Source: Ignavibacteriales bacterium CG07_land_8_20_14_0_80_59_12
GTDB taxonomy: Bacteria; Bacteroidota; Ignavibacteria; 0-14-0-80-59-12
Length of the DNA stretch: 34,767 nt
Direction: 5' to 3'
Assembly: GCA_002779395.1 (NCBI GenBank)
Contig: PEWR01000020.1
Span: forward strand, 1 to 34,767
Of this stretch, positions 1-7,543 are shown in pieces. Position 1 is the first letter of the stretch. Each line of letters begins with the position of its first letter. The notes beneath the pieces are model-generated. The model was not told the origin of the DNA, made no database searches, and worked only from the letters and a program-made list of their open reading frames with translations. The position numbers and the translations under genes were made by a program.

Positions 1-55
1 AGAGGAGGCCGCTCCTGAGGTGAGCATGACATGAAGCTGGAGCGCCGGACGGGCC

Positions 56-799
56 TCATACGTTATCAAGCAGCATGAAACGGTGCTCCCCCGGAGTACG
101 GGACGACGGGAGCGTTCTGCTCCTTCCCTCCTCTTTCCCCGGAAACTCGCAGACCGTGTACAGCGGGCAGCTCCCGCAAAGGGGTTTTTGTGCCCTGCAG
201 ATCAACCTCCCGAAGCGGATGAGGTTCGTATGGAGGGAATAAGACGTGCCGGGCGGTACGAGACCACGCATTTCCCTGAATGTCTTCTCCGGGGTCTTCG
301 TTGTCACAACACCGAGCCGGTTGAGAACGCGGTGCACATGCGTGTCGACGGGGAAGACTTCGCGCCGCAGCGAGAAAAGAAAGACGCAGGCGGCCGTCTT
401 CACTCCCACGCCTTTGAGGGATTGAAGCTCTTCCAGCCCCCGGTCAACATCCATGTCGCGGAGAACGCTAAGGTCAACTGATCCGTATCGCTTTTTCAGG
501 ACGCGAAGGATCTCTTTGATGCGCAGGCTTTTCTGATCTGCCATCCCACCGATGCGAATTGCGGAGGCGATCCTCTTCGCAGGCGCGGCAAGGACGTCGT
601 TCCAGTCCGGGAACTCTTTCTTCAGGGATACAAAAGCCCTGTGACTGTTTCTATCGTTGGTGTGCTGGGAGAGCAGTGTTGCGATGAGGAGTTCGACAGG
701 GTCAGGGTGCTCTCTCTTCTGCTTCGGGACCCCGAGCAGTTCCTCGAGTGCTCCGATGATCACACCAACCTTTGCGCGCGCGCTGTCATCGTAAGCCAC
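56..799 (-). CDS. nth: Endonuclease III (HhH-GPD DNA glycosylase/AP lyase)
   Basis: Base-excision repair enzyme that removes oxidised pyrimidines and nicks the abasic site. The helix-hairpin-helix LKGVGVKTA lies at about residues 128-136 and carries the catalytic lysine (K134). The catalytic aspartate is in VDTHVHRV (D152), 18 residues later as in E. coli Nth. A 4Fe-4S cluster motif C-X6-C-X2-C-X5-C is at C201, C208, C211 and C217. I chose a GTG start at 799 because the near-perfect Shine-Dalgarno AAGGAGGTGA sits 10 bases upstream. The open frame runs further up to 928, but that part overlaps the response-regulator relic in another frame and is low complexity. The resulting 247 residues include a C-terminal tail of about 25 residues of no clear function. 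The family call is firm; the exact start is less so. Confidence 0.92.
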   Translation of the reverse strand: MAYDDSARAKVGVIIGALEELLGVPKQKREHPDPVELLIATLLSQHTNDRNSHRAFVSLKKEFPDWNDVLAAPAKRIASAIRIGGMADQKSLRIKEILRVLKKRYGSVDLSVLRDMDVDRGLEELQSLKGVGVKTAACVFLFSLRREVFPVDTHVHRVLNRLGVVTTKTPEKTFREMRGLVPPGTSYSLHTNLIRFGRLICRAQKPLCGSCPLYTVCEFPGKEEGRSRTLPSSRTPGEHRFMLLDNV

Positions 800-857
800 C
801 GGCCTAACGTCACCTCCTTCCGTTTCATCTTCCTCTCCGCTTTCCCCGCATGCAAAA

Positions 858-953
858 CTACTTGATGAATTTGTACCCCGCGGTGTGGACCGTGATGATG
901 TGTTTCGGCTTCGATGGATTATCCTCAATCTTCCTTCGCAGTGAGAGGATGTA
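858..953 (-). pseudogene. C-terminal relic of an OmpR-family response regulator
   Basis: Thirty-one codons ending in TAG at 860-858 read as the end of a winged-helix DNA-binding domain. They contain the recognition-helix part ([17 protein letters not shown]) followed by the wing hairpin [12 protein letters not shown], which matches the usual end of OmpR/PhoB regulators. In the same frame a TAG stop lies directly upstream, so there is no receiver domain and no start. The fragment overlaps the PDZ-type relic in a different frame and lies 59 bases upstream of the nth start. I read it as the remnant left by a deletion or frameshift. Identification rests on motif recognition only. Confidence 0.7.
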
Positions 954-1236
954 AGACTACACTCTCACCGATCGGGAGTGCATCGAGGACGAACTCAATC
1001 TCATCGGGGCTTGAGACCTGGGAACCATTCACCGTGCGGACAGTGTCCCCCGGTGAAAACCCGCCTGCGGTCTCAGGATCGAGGACCTCCTGCACGACGA
1101 CTCGCTCCCCTGCCTGCGCGAAGACGACACGCACGTCCGCCTTCTCAGCAAGCCGGTAAACGCCGAGGAGAGAGAGGATAATCAGGATCGCGTCGATCGC
1201 ACCGTAGCGCGCGATATTGGAGTTCCTGAGGCCCAG
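925..1236 (-). pseudogene. Truncated membrane-anchored PDZ-like fragment
   Basis: The open frame encodes a hydrophobic stretch (AIDAILIILSLLGVY), then about 70 residues resembling a PDZ domain, including GGFSPGDTVRTVNG and a closing strand IGESVVL. It stops at 925 a few residues after that strand, exactly where the response-regulator relic begins in another frame. There is no ATG. The nearest conserved-looking beginning (LGLRNSNIARYG) is preceded only by a CTG and no Shine-Dalgarno, so the gene seems to lack both a proper start and its output domain. Membrane-plus-PDZ modules occur at the front of some bacterial sensor kinases and phosphatases, which could be the parent, but no such domain remains. 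The whole 800-1322 stretch holds only these two relics. Confidence 0.5.
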
Positions 1237-1322
1237 AGCCGAACCCCCTGCTGTGGTCTGCCTTCCTTCAGGAGGGGAAAATGTGGAATTGCCGGAGGAA
1301 TAGCAATCCGCGGAATCATCCC

Positions 1323-2549
1323 TCAGTAGCTTCCGGCCTTCAGAGTCCTTCCGAAGATATCGTAGTCCTTCTTGAACTCTCCCCAACTCGACCAGACGAC
1401 GAACAGAGAGCTGTCATTCGTCTCGATGACGTCAGGCTCCCACTGGTAGTTGTCGGTGTATTCGTTTACCTGGGTCTCAGGCGAGACTCTCGCCCCGGTC
1501 GAGTCGAGGCACTGGAGGTACACCCCCTCCCTGCTTCCGTCCTGCAGCCAGCTTGACCAGACGACGGCAACGCGCTTCTTATCGAGCGCAACGATCCTGG
1601 GAAGCCACTGGTAGTGTTTTGTTGTCGTGTTGACCTGCACTTCACTCCCGCTTCTTGCGCCTCCGGGATCGAACCTCTGCAGGTAGATGCCTCCCTCATC
1701 CCCATCTTCCCCCCAGCTGCACCAGGTGACCGTGAAGCTGCCGTCGCTGAAGGCGGCAATGTCACCAAACCACTGGTTGTCCTCGGTGTACGTGTTCACG
1801 CGGAACTCACCTGACAACGGGATGCCTTCCGGCGTGAAGATCCTCGCGAAGAGATCATATCCCGTGCCCGGCCGGGCCTCCTCGAGCCAGCTCTCCCAGA
1901 CAACAATGAAGTCACCGTTGGAAAGGTACTTCACACGCGGCCGTGCCTGACTGTACGAGGTGACCTCGTTGACGCGGAACTCACCGCTGTGCGGCGTTCC
2001 GCTCGTATCGAAGAGCCGGGCATAGACTCCGCGGTCGCTCCCGTCCTGAAGCCACGACTCCCACACCACGATGAAGTGCCCGGCAGTGTCTGCGGCAACG
2101 TCGGGGGAACACTGCGAATTGGCAATAGTCGAATTCACAAGGAACTCCGTGCCAGCGGCCCCATTGCCATTCAGCAGTCTCCCCTTGATGTCATACGAAG
2201 AGTCAAGCGATGTGAGAGACTCATAGACGATGATGATGGTACCCTCTTCCCCGAATGCCAGAGCGGGGCGCTTCTGGTCTCCAGCGGTCACGGCGTTGAC
2301 AAGAATCTCGTTTCCTATCCTCTCTCCTCCGGAGTTGAATCTCTGGAGGTAGATGTCATTCTGCGAGGCGGGTCCGGCCTGGTTGATGGATTGCCAGACG
2401 ACGGCGCAATTGCCCTTGATGTCACGGGCAATGCGCGGCGCGCGCTGCGTCGAGTCCCTGAACGTGTTGACAGGGAACTCGTGCTGGCCGAGGCTGACAG
2501 CCGTCCCCAGGAGGAGGAGAAAGAGCAGCATTCTCACATCCCGCTTCAC
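1323..2549 (-). CDS. Secreted seven-repeat protein, probable beta-propeller
   Basis: The protein begins with a short basic segment and a hydrophobic signal peptide (LLFLLLLGTAVSLG). It then consists of seven tandem units of about 54-58 residues. Each opens with an [F/V]xVN motif, continues with Q..P, a strand ending VVW.SW..DG, a strand of the type GVYxRxF, and closes with G.E before the next VN. Seven such units suggest a seven-bladed propeller; the ligand is unknown. A GTG start at 2549 shares bases with the TGA stop of the upstream dipeptidase (GTGA), implying translational coupling. An ATG at 2531 is the alternative and would remove the basic residues before the signal segment. The open frame reaches back to 2984, but that extension is antisense-like shadow of the dipeptidase. 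There is no type IX sorting tail and no enzyme motif. Confidence 0.75.
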   Translation of the reverse strand: MKRDVRMLLFLLLLGTAVSLGQHEFPVNTFRDSTQRAPRIARDIKGNCAVVWQSINQAGPASQNDIYLQRFNSGGERIGNEILVNAVTAGDQKRPALAFGEEGTIIIVYESLTSLDSSYDIKGRLLNGNGAAGTEFLVNSTIANSQCSPDVAADTAGHFIVVWESWLQDGSDRGVYARLFDTSGTPHSGEFRVNEVTSYSQARPRVKYLSNGDFIVVWESWLEEARPGTGYDLFARIFTPEGIPLSGEFRVNTYTEDNQWFGDIAAFSDGSFTVTWCSWGEDGDEGGIYLQRFDPGGARSGSEVQVNTTTKHYQWLPRIVALDKKRVAVVWSSWLQDGSREGVYLQCLDSTGARVSPETQVNEYTDNYQWEPDVIETNDSSLFVVWSSWGEFKKDYDIFGRTLKAGSY

Positions 2550-3160
2550 CTCATCTGGAAATCGCACAGCGGAAACCTCCGGCCGGGAGGATAAACGTAG
2601 TGCCACCATTCGGCCTCGTACGATTCGAATCCCCCGACGTCGACCATGAGACGCTGCAGCAGCTCGCGGTTGGCGATGACATCCGGAGGGAGGTTTGGGG
2701 ACCCCTGTGAGGCCGCCTCGCCGAAGAAATCGAACGGCGTCGGCATTCTGAGCTCTCTTCCCGTGACGAGGTCGACGAGGGTGAGGTCGACTGCGGCTCC
2801 CCGGTTGTGCAGAGACCCTCTCTTCGGATCGGCGACAAAATTGGAGTCGGGGTAAATGTCGAACATCAGGAACTGGATTGTGCGCGGTCGGTAGCCATCC
2901 CAGACTTTCAATCCAAGTCTGCGCCGGCGGAGGCTGTCCTGCACAACGGCGAGCCGCCGAACGGCGCCGGCTGAAAGAAGGCACTCATCCGTCGAGTAGA
3001 GCTTCTGGTGAGTGAAGTTGTCCGTTGTGTTGTACTTCAGGTCGATGACAATGTCGGGAATTAGCTCTCGAACGTTGACAAGCTCGCGTTCCCCCGTTTG
3101 CGCAGAGCCTGAAACGCTGAGGGCGACGAGAAGAGTGATGACGGCTGACAATTGCTTCAT
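2546..3160 (-). CDS. D-alanyl-D-alanine dipeptidase, VanX/DdpX-like (M15D)
   Basis: Zinc metallopeptidase expected to split D-Ala-D-Ala in the periplasm, for cell-wall dipeptide turnover. Signatures are SLHNRGAAVDLTLVD (zinc His and Asp in the SxHxxGxAxD motif) and EWWHYV, which supplies the catalytic Glu and the third zinc ligand. WDGYRPRTIQ is also family-typical. I chose the ATG at 3160 because it gives a clean signal peptide (MKQLSAVITLLVALSVSGSAQT); the upstream frame to 3220 runs through a terminator hairpin. Without vancomycin-resistance partners here, a role in peptidoglycan recycling or nutrition is more likely than resistance. The stop overlaps the start of the secreted repeat protein, so the two are probably made together. 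Confidence 0.9.
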   Translation of the reverse strand: MKQLSAVITLLVALSVSGSAQTGERELVNVRELIPDIVIDLKYNTTDNFTHQKLYSTDECLLSAGAVRRLAVVQDSLRRRRLGLKVWDGYRPRTIQFLMFDIYPDSNFVADPKRGSLHNRGAAVDLTLVDLVTGRELRMPTPFDFFGEAASQGSPNLPPDVIANRELLQRLMVDVGGFESYEAEWWHYVYPPGRRFPLCDFQMR

Positions 3161-3188
3161 GAGAGGATGCCTTGCGTCCGAAAAGCGC

Positions 3189-3210
3189 GAGGCCCGCCGA
3201 GGCGGGCCTC
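3189..3210 (-). terminator. Intrinsic terminator after the S46 peptidase gene
   Basis: A perfect GC-rich inverted repeat, GAGGCCCGC/GCGGGCCTC with a 4-base loop, lies 21 bases downstream of the peptidase stop. On the minus strand it is followed by CGCTTTT. The T run is short (four), so termination may be incomplete and allow some read-through into the dipeptidase. Confidence 0.65.
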
Positions 3211-3231
3211 TGCCACGCATGCGTTGACAGA

Positions 3232-5337
3232 TTACTTCGTTCCGGCACTTCCCTCAAGCTCGTCGGCGAGTGCACCTGCGTCGTAGAGGTTGCGCAGCGC
3301 GTAGATCATAGCACCGCTGTGGACGGCCACGGCACGGTTCGAAGTCTCATCGTACACGAAGCGTCCGACGAGGCTTTCGATGTTCCCGTCAAAGATGAGC
3401 CCGACAAGCTCGCCTTCCTTGTTGATCACCGGCGATCCGGAGTTGCCGCCGATGATGTCGCACGTGCTGACAAAATCGAGCGGCATGGAGAGATCGAGTT
3501 TGTCCTTCCGTTCCACGTAGCGGCTCGGAAGGTTGAACGGCGGCTTCTGGTCGAAGCCGAGCCAGCGGTCGTAGAGCCCATAGAAGGTCGTCTTGTACGG
3601 GGCCTTTGTGCCGTTCAAAGGATACCCCTTCACTGCACCATAGGAGAGGCGAAGCGTGAAGGTCGCATCGGGTGGAAGCGTTTTTCCGTACGCCACGAAG
3701 CGAGCCTTTCCGATCTTCCCACCGGCGGCCGTCTCGACGCTCGCGATGTTGTCCTCCATCCATTTGCGAGCATCACGTGCCATCGGGTCGTACTTGCGCG
3801 CGTAGACGACGAGCGGGTCGGTCGAAGCTTCGACGGCCGTCTCTCCCCCGTCGACAAGTGACTTCCGGAAGGCGGGGTCGGCGAGTTTCGTCCCGCCGAT
3901 CAGCTCCTTGGCCGCCTCAGCGGGCGTCTCCCCGTCCAGGGCGATCTTAATAAACGAGTCATCGGGCCCGAGTCCTTCGAGCGACTCCTGGAGACCGTCG
4001 GCCATCATCATCTCTTCGAGCTGCGGGTAGATGGGAGCCGGGGAAAAGAGGCGGAACTTCAGCGATTCGAGTTGCGAGTCATGGAATCCGTCAAGCCTCT
4101 TCGCGTCGGGCTTCTTCACTTCCGCTACGTACTGGATAATGGTGAGAGCAAGTCCGGCGAGCCGCGAGCCGCGCAGGCCGCGGTACCGGTAGATGTTGAT
4201 CACATCGAGCTGCTTCTTCTCGGCCTGCGCAATAGCATCCCAGGCGCCGCCGTACTCCTTCTCCCATTCCGGCTTGCTCGCCACGAGCGCGCGGAATTCC
4301 TTCTCCTCTTTCTCCCTCTTTGCCATCAGGTTCTTGTCAAGGAGCCCCTGGTATTCCCCGTCCCACGCCTTCAGGGCGTTCTCGAGTCCGAAGATCTGGC
4401 CCGCGGCCTGGCGCCGTTGCTCGGGTCCGATCGCTGAGTACTTCCTGAGAACCTCAAGCATCCGCTTCACGCTCTTGATGCGCAGCGGGTAGGAGTAGTC
4501 GCGCTGCATTTCAAGCTGGGAGTAGGTTTGAAGACGGTTCGTCGAGCCGGGGTTCCCCGACACGAAGACAAGTTCGCCGTCCCCGGCACCGTTCTTGTTC
4601 CACTTCAAGTAGTCTTTCGTCTGGAGAGGTTTGCCATTCTCGTAGACACGGAAGAGCGCCATGTCGAGGTCGTACCGCGGATAGGTGAAGTTGTCCGGGT
4701 CGCCGCCGTAGAACGCAATCTGCTGCTCAGGGGCGAAGACGAGCCGGATGTCCGTATACTTCTTGTAGCAGTAGAGCCAGTACTCGCTACTCTGGTAGAA
4801 CGAGATCACGTCGGACCGGAGTCCTGTCGCCTTGAGACTTTCGTCTTCGATTTTTGTGATCTCTGCCTTCCGGGCTTGAAGCGCCTGCTCGTCGTTCATC
4901 CCCGCCTTCACCGCCCCCTGGACGCGGGCCGTGACGTTCTCCATGGAGATGAGGACGTTGATCTCGAGGTCCGGACACTTCAGCTCCTCATCGTAGGTCT
5001 TCGCGTAGAAGCCGTCCTTCACATAGTCCTTCTGCGGCGAGGAGACTTTTTGAAGCTGTCCGCGCGCCACGTGGTGGTTCGTGAGAACGAGCCCGTTCGG
5101 ACTGACAAAAGAGCCTGAGCCGCCGTCGCCGATGCGGACGCTCGACAGCCTCACGTGGTCGAGCCATTGCTGGGTCGGAATGAACCCGTACTTCTCTTTC
5201 AACTGCTTGAGCGGCGGATTGTCGAACGTCCACATCCCTTCGTCGGCACGGGCGACGGGTCCGGCAGGGAAAAGCAGCGTGGAGGAAAGGAAGAGAAAGA
5301 CGAGCAGAGTGGTACGAACTTTGCTACGTGCACCCAT
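3232..5337 (-). CDS. S46 family dipeptidyl-peptidase (DPP7/DPP11 type)
   Basis: Periplasmic serine exopeptidase that removes dipeptides from the N-terminus of oligopeptides, supporting peptide nutrition. A signal peptide ends near ARA-DEG (about residue 31). The chymotrypsin-like triad is visible: His in TNHHV (residues 88-89), Asp225 in YDLDMALFR and Ser633 in GGNSGSPV. The helical insert between Asp and Ser is typical of S46, as is the length of 701 residues. The residue 18 positions after the catalytic Ser, which family literature links to specificity (Arg in DPP11, Gly in DPP7), is Gly651 in FDGN. This suggests preference for hydrophobic rather than acidic P1 residues. The ATG has an excellent Shine-Dalgarno (GAGGTGATC) five bases upstream or less. 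The gene ends before a hairpin terminator. Confidence 0.93.
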   Translation of the reverse strand: MGARSKVRTTLLVFLFLSSTLLFPAGPVARADEGMWTFDNPPLKQLKEKYGFIPTQQWLDHVRLSSVRIGDGGSGSFVSPNGLVLTNHHVARGQLQKVSSPQKDYVKDGFYAKTYDEELKCPDLEINVLISMENVTARVQGAVKAGMNDEQALQARKAEITKIEDESLKATGLRSDVISFYQSSEYWLYCYKKYTDIRLVFAPEQQIAFYGGDPDNFTYPRYDLDMALFRVYENGKPLQTKDYLKWNKNGAGDGELVFVSGNPGSTNRLQTYSQLEMQRDYSYPLRIKSVKRMLEVLRKYSAIGPEQRRQAAGQIFGLENALKAWDGEYQGLLDKNLMAKREKEEKEFRALVASKPEWEKEYGGAWDAIAQAEKKQLDVINIYRYRGLRGSRLAGLALTIIQYVAEVKKPDAKRLDGFHDSQLESLKFRLFSPAPIYPQLEEMMMADGLQESLEGLGPDDSFIKIALDGETPAEAAKELIGGTKLADPAFRKSLVDGGETAVEASTDPLVVYARKYDPMARDARKWMEDNIASVETAAGGKIGKARFVAYGKTLPPDATFTLRLSYGAVKGYPLNGTKAPYKTTFYGLYDRWLGFDQKPPFNLPSRYVERKDKLDLSMPLDFVSTCDIIGGNSGSPVINKEGELVGLIFDGNIESLVGRFVYDETSNRAVAVHSGAMIYALRNLYDAGALADELEGSAGTK

Positions 5338-5425
5338 GGATCACCTCAATCCTCGTGGAAGTTCAAGTGACGATGTTGAAAAGCTACCGATTCAAAGTCT
5401 TAATTGCAAGAACAGCTTGCGCCCG

Positions 5426-5731
5426 TTACTCGGAGTCATTTCTCGTAACGCGGACGGTCTGCACCGGGACCGGGAAGGGGATGTTCTCCCGGCGGAAGCG
5501 TGACAGGATCCGCTTTCGGATCTCGTGCTGAACCAGGTACTGGTCCGAGAATTCCTTAACCTGGCAGATCAGTGTGAGCTTCAGGGAGTATTCGCCGAAG
5601 CCAGGATTCAGCCGCACTACAGGCGTTGGCTCAGCGACGAGACCCCCTGCGAGAGTCGCCACAAGGATGCCTGCGGAAACAATGTAGTCGGCGGCGGCTT
5701 GTCTCCAGTGGGTGAGTTCATGGAGGGTATC
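5426..5731 (-). pseudogene. Orphan C-terminal fragment of an MscS-type channel
   Basis: The last 70 or so residues (PTPVVRLNPGFGEYSLKLTL to ENIPFPVPVQTVRV) resemble the cytoplasmic C-terminal domain of small-conductance mechanosensitive channels, where a FGxxSL strand and a final IPFP-type motif are characteristic. No pore helix or membrane segment precedes it, and no ATG lies in the meaningful part of the frame. The frame runs upstream through the tRNA-Ala terminator and the tRNA itself, which cannot be coding. I therefore call it a gene remnant left next to the tRNA, possibly after recombination at the tRNA. It could still be expressed as a small soluble domain from a GTG or TTG, but I see no supporting ribosome-binding site. 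Confidence 0.55.
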
Positions 5732-5754
5732 TTTCGATGGACTGGAGAAACGGA

Positions 5755-5788
5755 AAAGCCTGCAGGGGCAGCAGCATCCGCAGGCTTT
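5755..5788 (-). terminator. Intrinsic terminator of tRNA-Ala
   Basis: A 9-bp perfect stem AAAGCCTGC/GCAGGCTTT with a 16-base loop starts 21 bases after the tRNA 3' end on the minus strand and is followed by a TTTT-containing tract. Position and form fit Rho-independent termination of the single-gene tRNA transcript. Confidence 0.65.
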
Positions 5789-5809
5789 CTGTCGAGTTGT
5801 CAATTCACG

Positions 5810-5882
5810 TGGAGCTGATGGGAGTCGAACCCACGACCTCCTGAATGCCATTCAGGCGCTCTCCCAACTGAGCTACAGCCCC
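5810..5882 (-). tRNA. tRNA-Ala (anticodon GGC)
   Basis: Seventy-three bases fold as a standard cloverleaf. The acceptor GGGGCTG pairs with CAGCTCC, the D arm contains AGCTCAGTTGGGAGAGC, and the anticodon stem CCTGA/TCAGG encloses the loop ATGGCAT with anticodon GGC. The T arm is GTGGGTTCGACTCCCAT-like. The discriminator base is A and the 3' CCA is not encoded. A promoter lies just upstream and a hairpin terminator just downstream. Confidence 0.97.
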
Positions 5883-5893
5883 AATACGTAGAA

Positions 5894-5922
5894 AGTATAC
5901 GCCATTCAGCTCAAAAATGCAA
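5894..5922 (-). promoter_or_regulatory. Promoter of tRNA-Ala
   Basis: Minus-strand TTGCAT (5922-5917) and TATACT (5899-5894) are separated by exactly 17 bases, placing transcription start a few bases before the tRNA 5' end at 5882. The -35 box is one arm of an inverted repeat shared with the divergent promoter for the 5'-nucleotidase. Confidence 0.6.
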
Positions 5923-5930
5923 TGCATGGA

Positions 5931-5959
5931 TTGCATTGGATGGCTCATCTTCGTAACAT
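5931..5959 (+). promoter_or_regulatory. Divergent promoter for the 5'-nucleotidase gene
   Basis: Plus-strand TTGCAT (5931-5936) and TAACAT (5954-5959) are 17 bases apart. This would start transcription near 5966, about 18 bases before the ATG and just ahead of the GGAGG ribosome-binding site. The -35 hexamer is identical to that of the tRNA promoter and only eight bases from it. Confidence 0.45.
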
Positions 5960-5983
5960 GTCATTCAGCCGGAGGGTAGACTG

Positions 5984-7543
5984 ATGCAAAAGCCGTCACC
6001 TGATTCCATACGAACGAAGACCCGGGTTCTCATCCTTCTCGCCGCTGCGGTTGCAGCGTGGTCTTCCCCGCTCACCGCACAGACGCGTCATCTCACCATC
6101 CTTCACTGGAATGACTTCCACTCGCAGGACTCCCCCTTCAAGGTCGATGCCGTCGATTCGTCCACGGGTGTTAAGACATCCTACCTCGTCGGCGGCTCGG
6201 CGGTCCTCTTCGGCCTCATCGACTCGCTCCGTGGTTCACGGAGAGATCTACTCGTCTTGAATGCAGGTGACGATTTTCAAGGGACACCGATATCGACCGT
6301 CACGAAGGGAAGATCGCAGATTGAACTCATGAACATCATTCATCCCGATGCCGTGACTCTCGGGAACCATGAGTTTGATTATGACTACTCCTCCCTCCGG
6401 AAACAGCTGCGATTGGCGAAGTACCCGATCGTGGTCGCGAATCTCCTGAATTCCGCGACCCGGAGACGTGTCTACCGTTCTTGCCTTGTGAAGGACGTGA
6501 ACGGACTCAGGGTGGCAGTCATCGGGGTGACGACGCCCGAATTGCCTCAGCTTACACTTCCGAAGAACATCATCGGACTCAGCGTTGTGTCACCCGTTCC
6601 GGTCGTGCGGGCCATCATAGATTCCCTGCGCCGGGTCCGGCACCCGAACCTTGTGGTTGTGCTGAGTCACATGGGCGTGGATGCTGACAGGATGCTCGCC
6701 GATTCCGTTGAGACGATCGACGTCATCATCGGGGGACACTCGCATACGGCCCTCTTCCGTCCGGTGAAGCAGAAGCGGACCATCATCTGCCAGGCAGGCT
6801 CACGGGGGCGGTACCTCGGGCGGCTGGATCTCACAGTCGACGTGACTGGCGATTCCGTCCAGAGCTACCAGGGGACGCTTATCGAGACGCGCAACGGGAC
6901 GGTCACTCCTGACACAGCGGCAGCGAGACTCGTCGCGTCGTTTGAAAGGCGCATCGATGCCAGTTTCAACCGGCCTATCGGGACGGTCACAGCCGACTGG
7001 ACCGTCACCCACGGCGAAGAATCGAGCCTTGGGGACTGGGAAGCGGACGTCATGCGGCGGTATTCAAAGACCGATATCGCGCTTCAAAACTCAGGGGGGA
7101 TCCGGAGGAGTATCAGCGCCGGGACGATACGCGTGAGAGACCTCTGGGAGGTCAATCCGTTCGACAACACGTTTGTGACATTCTCCGTCCGGGGTGACAC
7201 CCTCCGGATGATGATGGCAAAACAGGTGGAACGGAAGACGGAACTCATGCAGGTCTCGGGGCTTCGCTACTCCTTTTCTCTGGACAGCGCCGGAGGCAGG
7301 CTCATCGAACTCACCGTTGGAGACAAGCCGGTTGTCGACACGGCGCACTATTCCGTCGTGACGAACAACTTCGTTGGGGCCCACCTGGGGGATTTCTTCG
7401 GAGTCCCCGATTCGACACTCCGCGTCCGTGATCTCGGTGTGAGGGACAGGGACGTATTCATCGAGGCCGTCGAAAGGGATAAGGTCATTCATCCGTCGAC
7501 GGACGGACGCATCAAGCAGGTTTCAGAGGTCGAGAAGCGATGA
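5984..7543 (+). CDS. Secreted 5'-nucleotidase / 2',3'-cyclic phosphodiesterase (UshA family)
   Basis: Hydrolyses nucleotides outside the inner membrane to nucleosides and phosphate. After a signal peptide (basic start, LLAAAVAAWSSPLTAQT), the N-terminal metallophosphoesterase domain shows the full di-metal motif set: WNDFHSQ, NAGDDFQGT, GNHEFDYD, LSHMG and GGHSH. The C-terminal 5_nucleotid_C domain has QNSGGIRRSI and NPFDN, the substrate-binding part of the family. The 519-residue length is normal. The ATG is preceded by GGAGGG at 9 bases. The downstream lipoprotein gene overlaps by ATGA. The NupC-type transporter at 17.4-18.7 kb could take up the nucleosides released, a functional link inferred from family roles only. 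Confidence 0.92.
   Translation: MQKPSPDSIRTKTRVLILLAAAVAAWSSPLTAQTRHLTILHWNDFHSQDSPFKVDAVDSSTGVKTSYLVGGSAVLFGLIDSLRGSRRDLLVLNAGDDFQGTPISTVTKGRSQIELMNIIHPDAVTLGNHEFDYDYSSLRKQLRLAKYPIVVANLLNSATRRRVYRSCLVKDVNGLRVAVIGVTTPELPQLTLPKNIIGLSVVSPVPVVRAIIDSLRRVRHPNLVVVLSHMGVDADRMLADSVETIDVIIGGHSHTALFRPVKQKRTIICQAGSRGRYLGRLDLTVDVTGDSVQSYQGTLIETRNGTVTPDTAAARLVASFERRIDASFNRPIGTVTADWTVTHGEESSLGDWEADVMRRYSKTDIALQNSGGIRRSISAGTIRVRDLWEVNPFDNTFVTFSVRGDTLRMMMAKQVERKTELMQVSGLRYSFSLDSAGGRLIELTVGDKPVVDTAHYSVVTNNFVGAHLGDFFGVPDSTLRVRDLGVRDRDVFIEAVERDKVIHPSTDGRIKQVSEVEKR

Noticed and set aside
1-55. Possible start of another minus-strand gene left of nth
   Set aside because: Two ATGs are present but neither has a Shine-Dalgarno, and fewer than 15 codons are visible.
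2550-2984. N-terminal extension of the seven-repeat protein to base 2984
   Set aside because: This part overlaps the dipeptidase gene in another frame and is Arg/Pro-rich; the signal peptide begins only after base 2549.
5725-5851. Coding extension of the MscS fragment across tRNA-Ala
   Set aside because: The extension translates the tRNA and its terminator, and the residues (RLPSAP, CGCCCPC) are unlike a channel.
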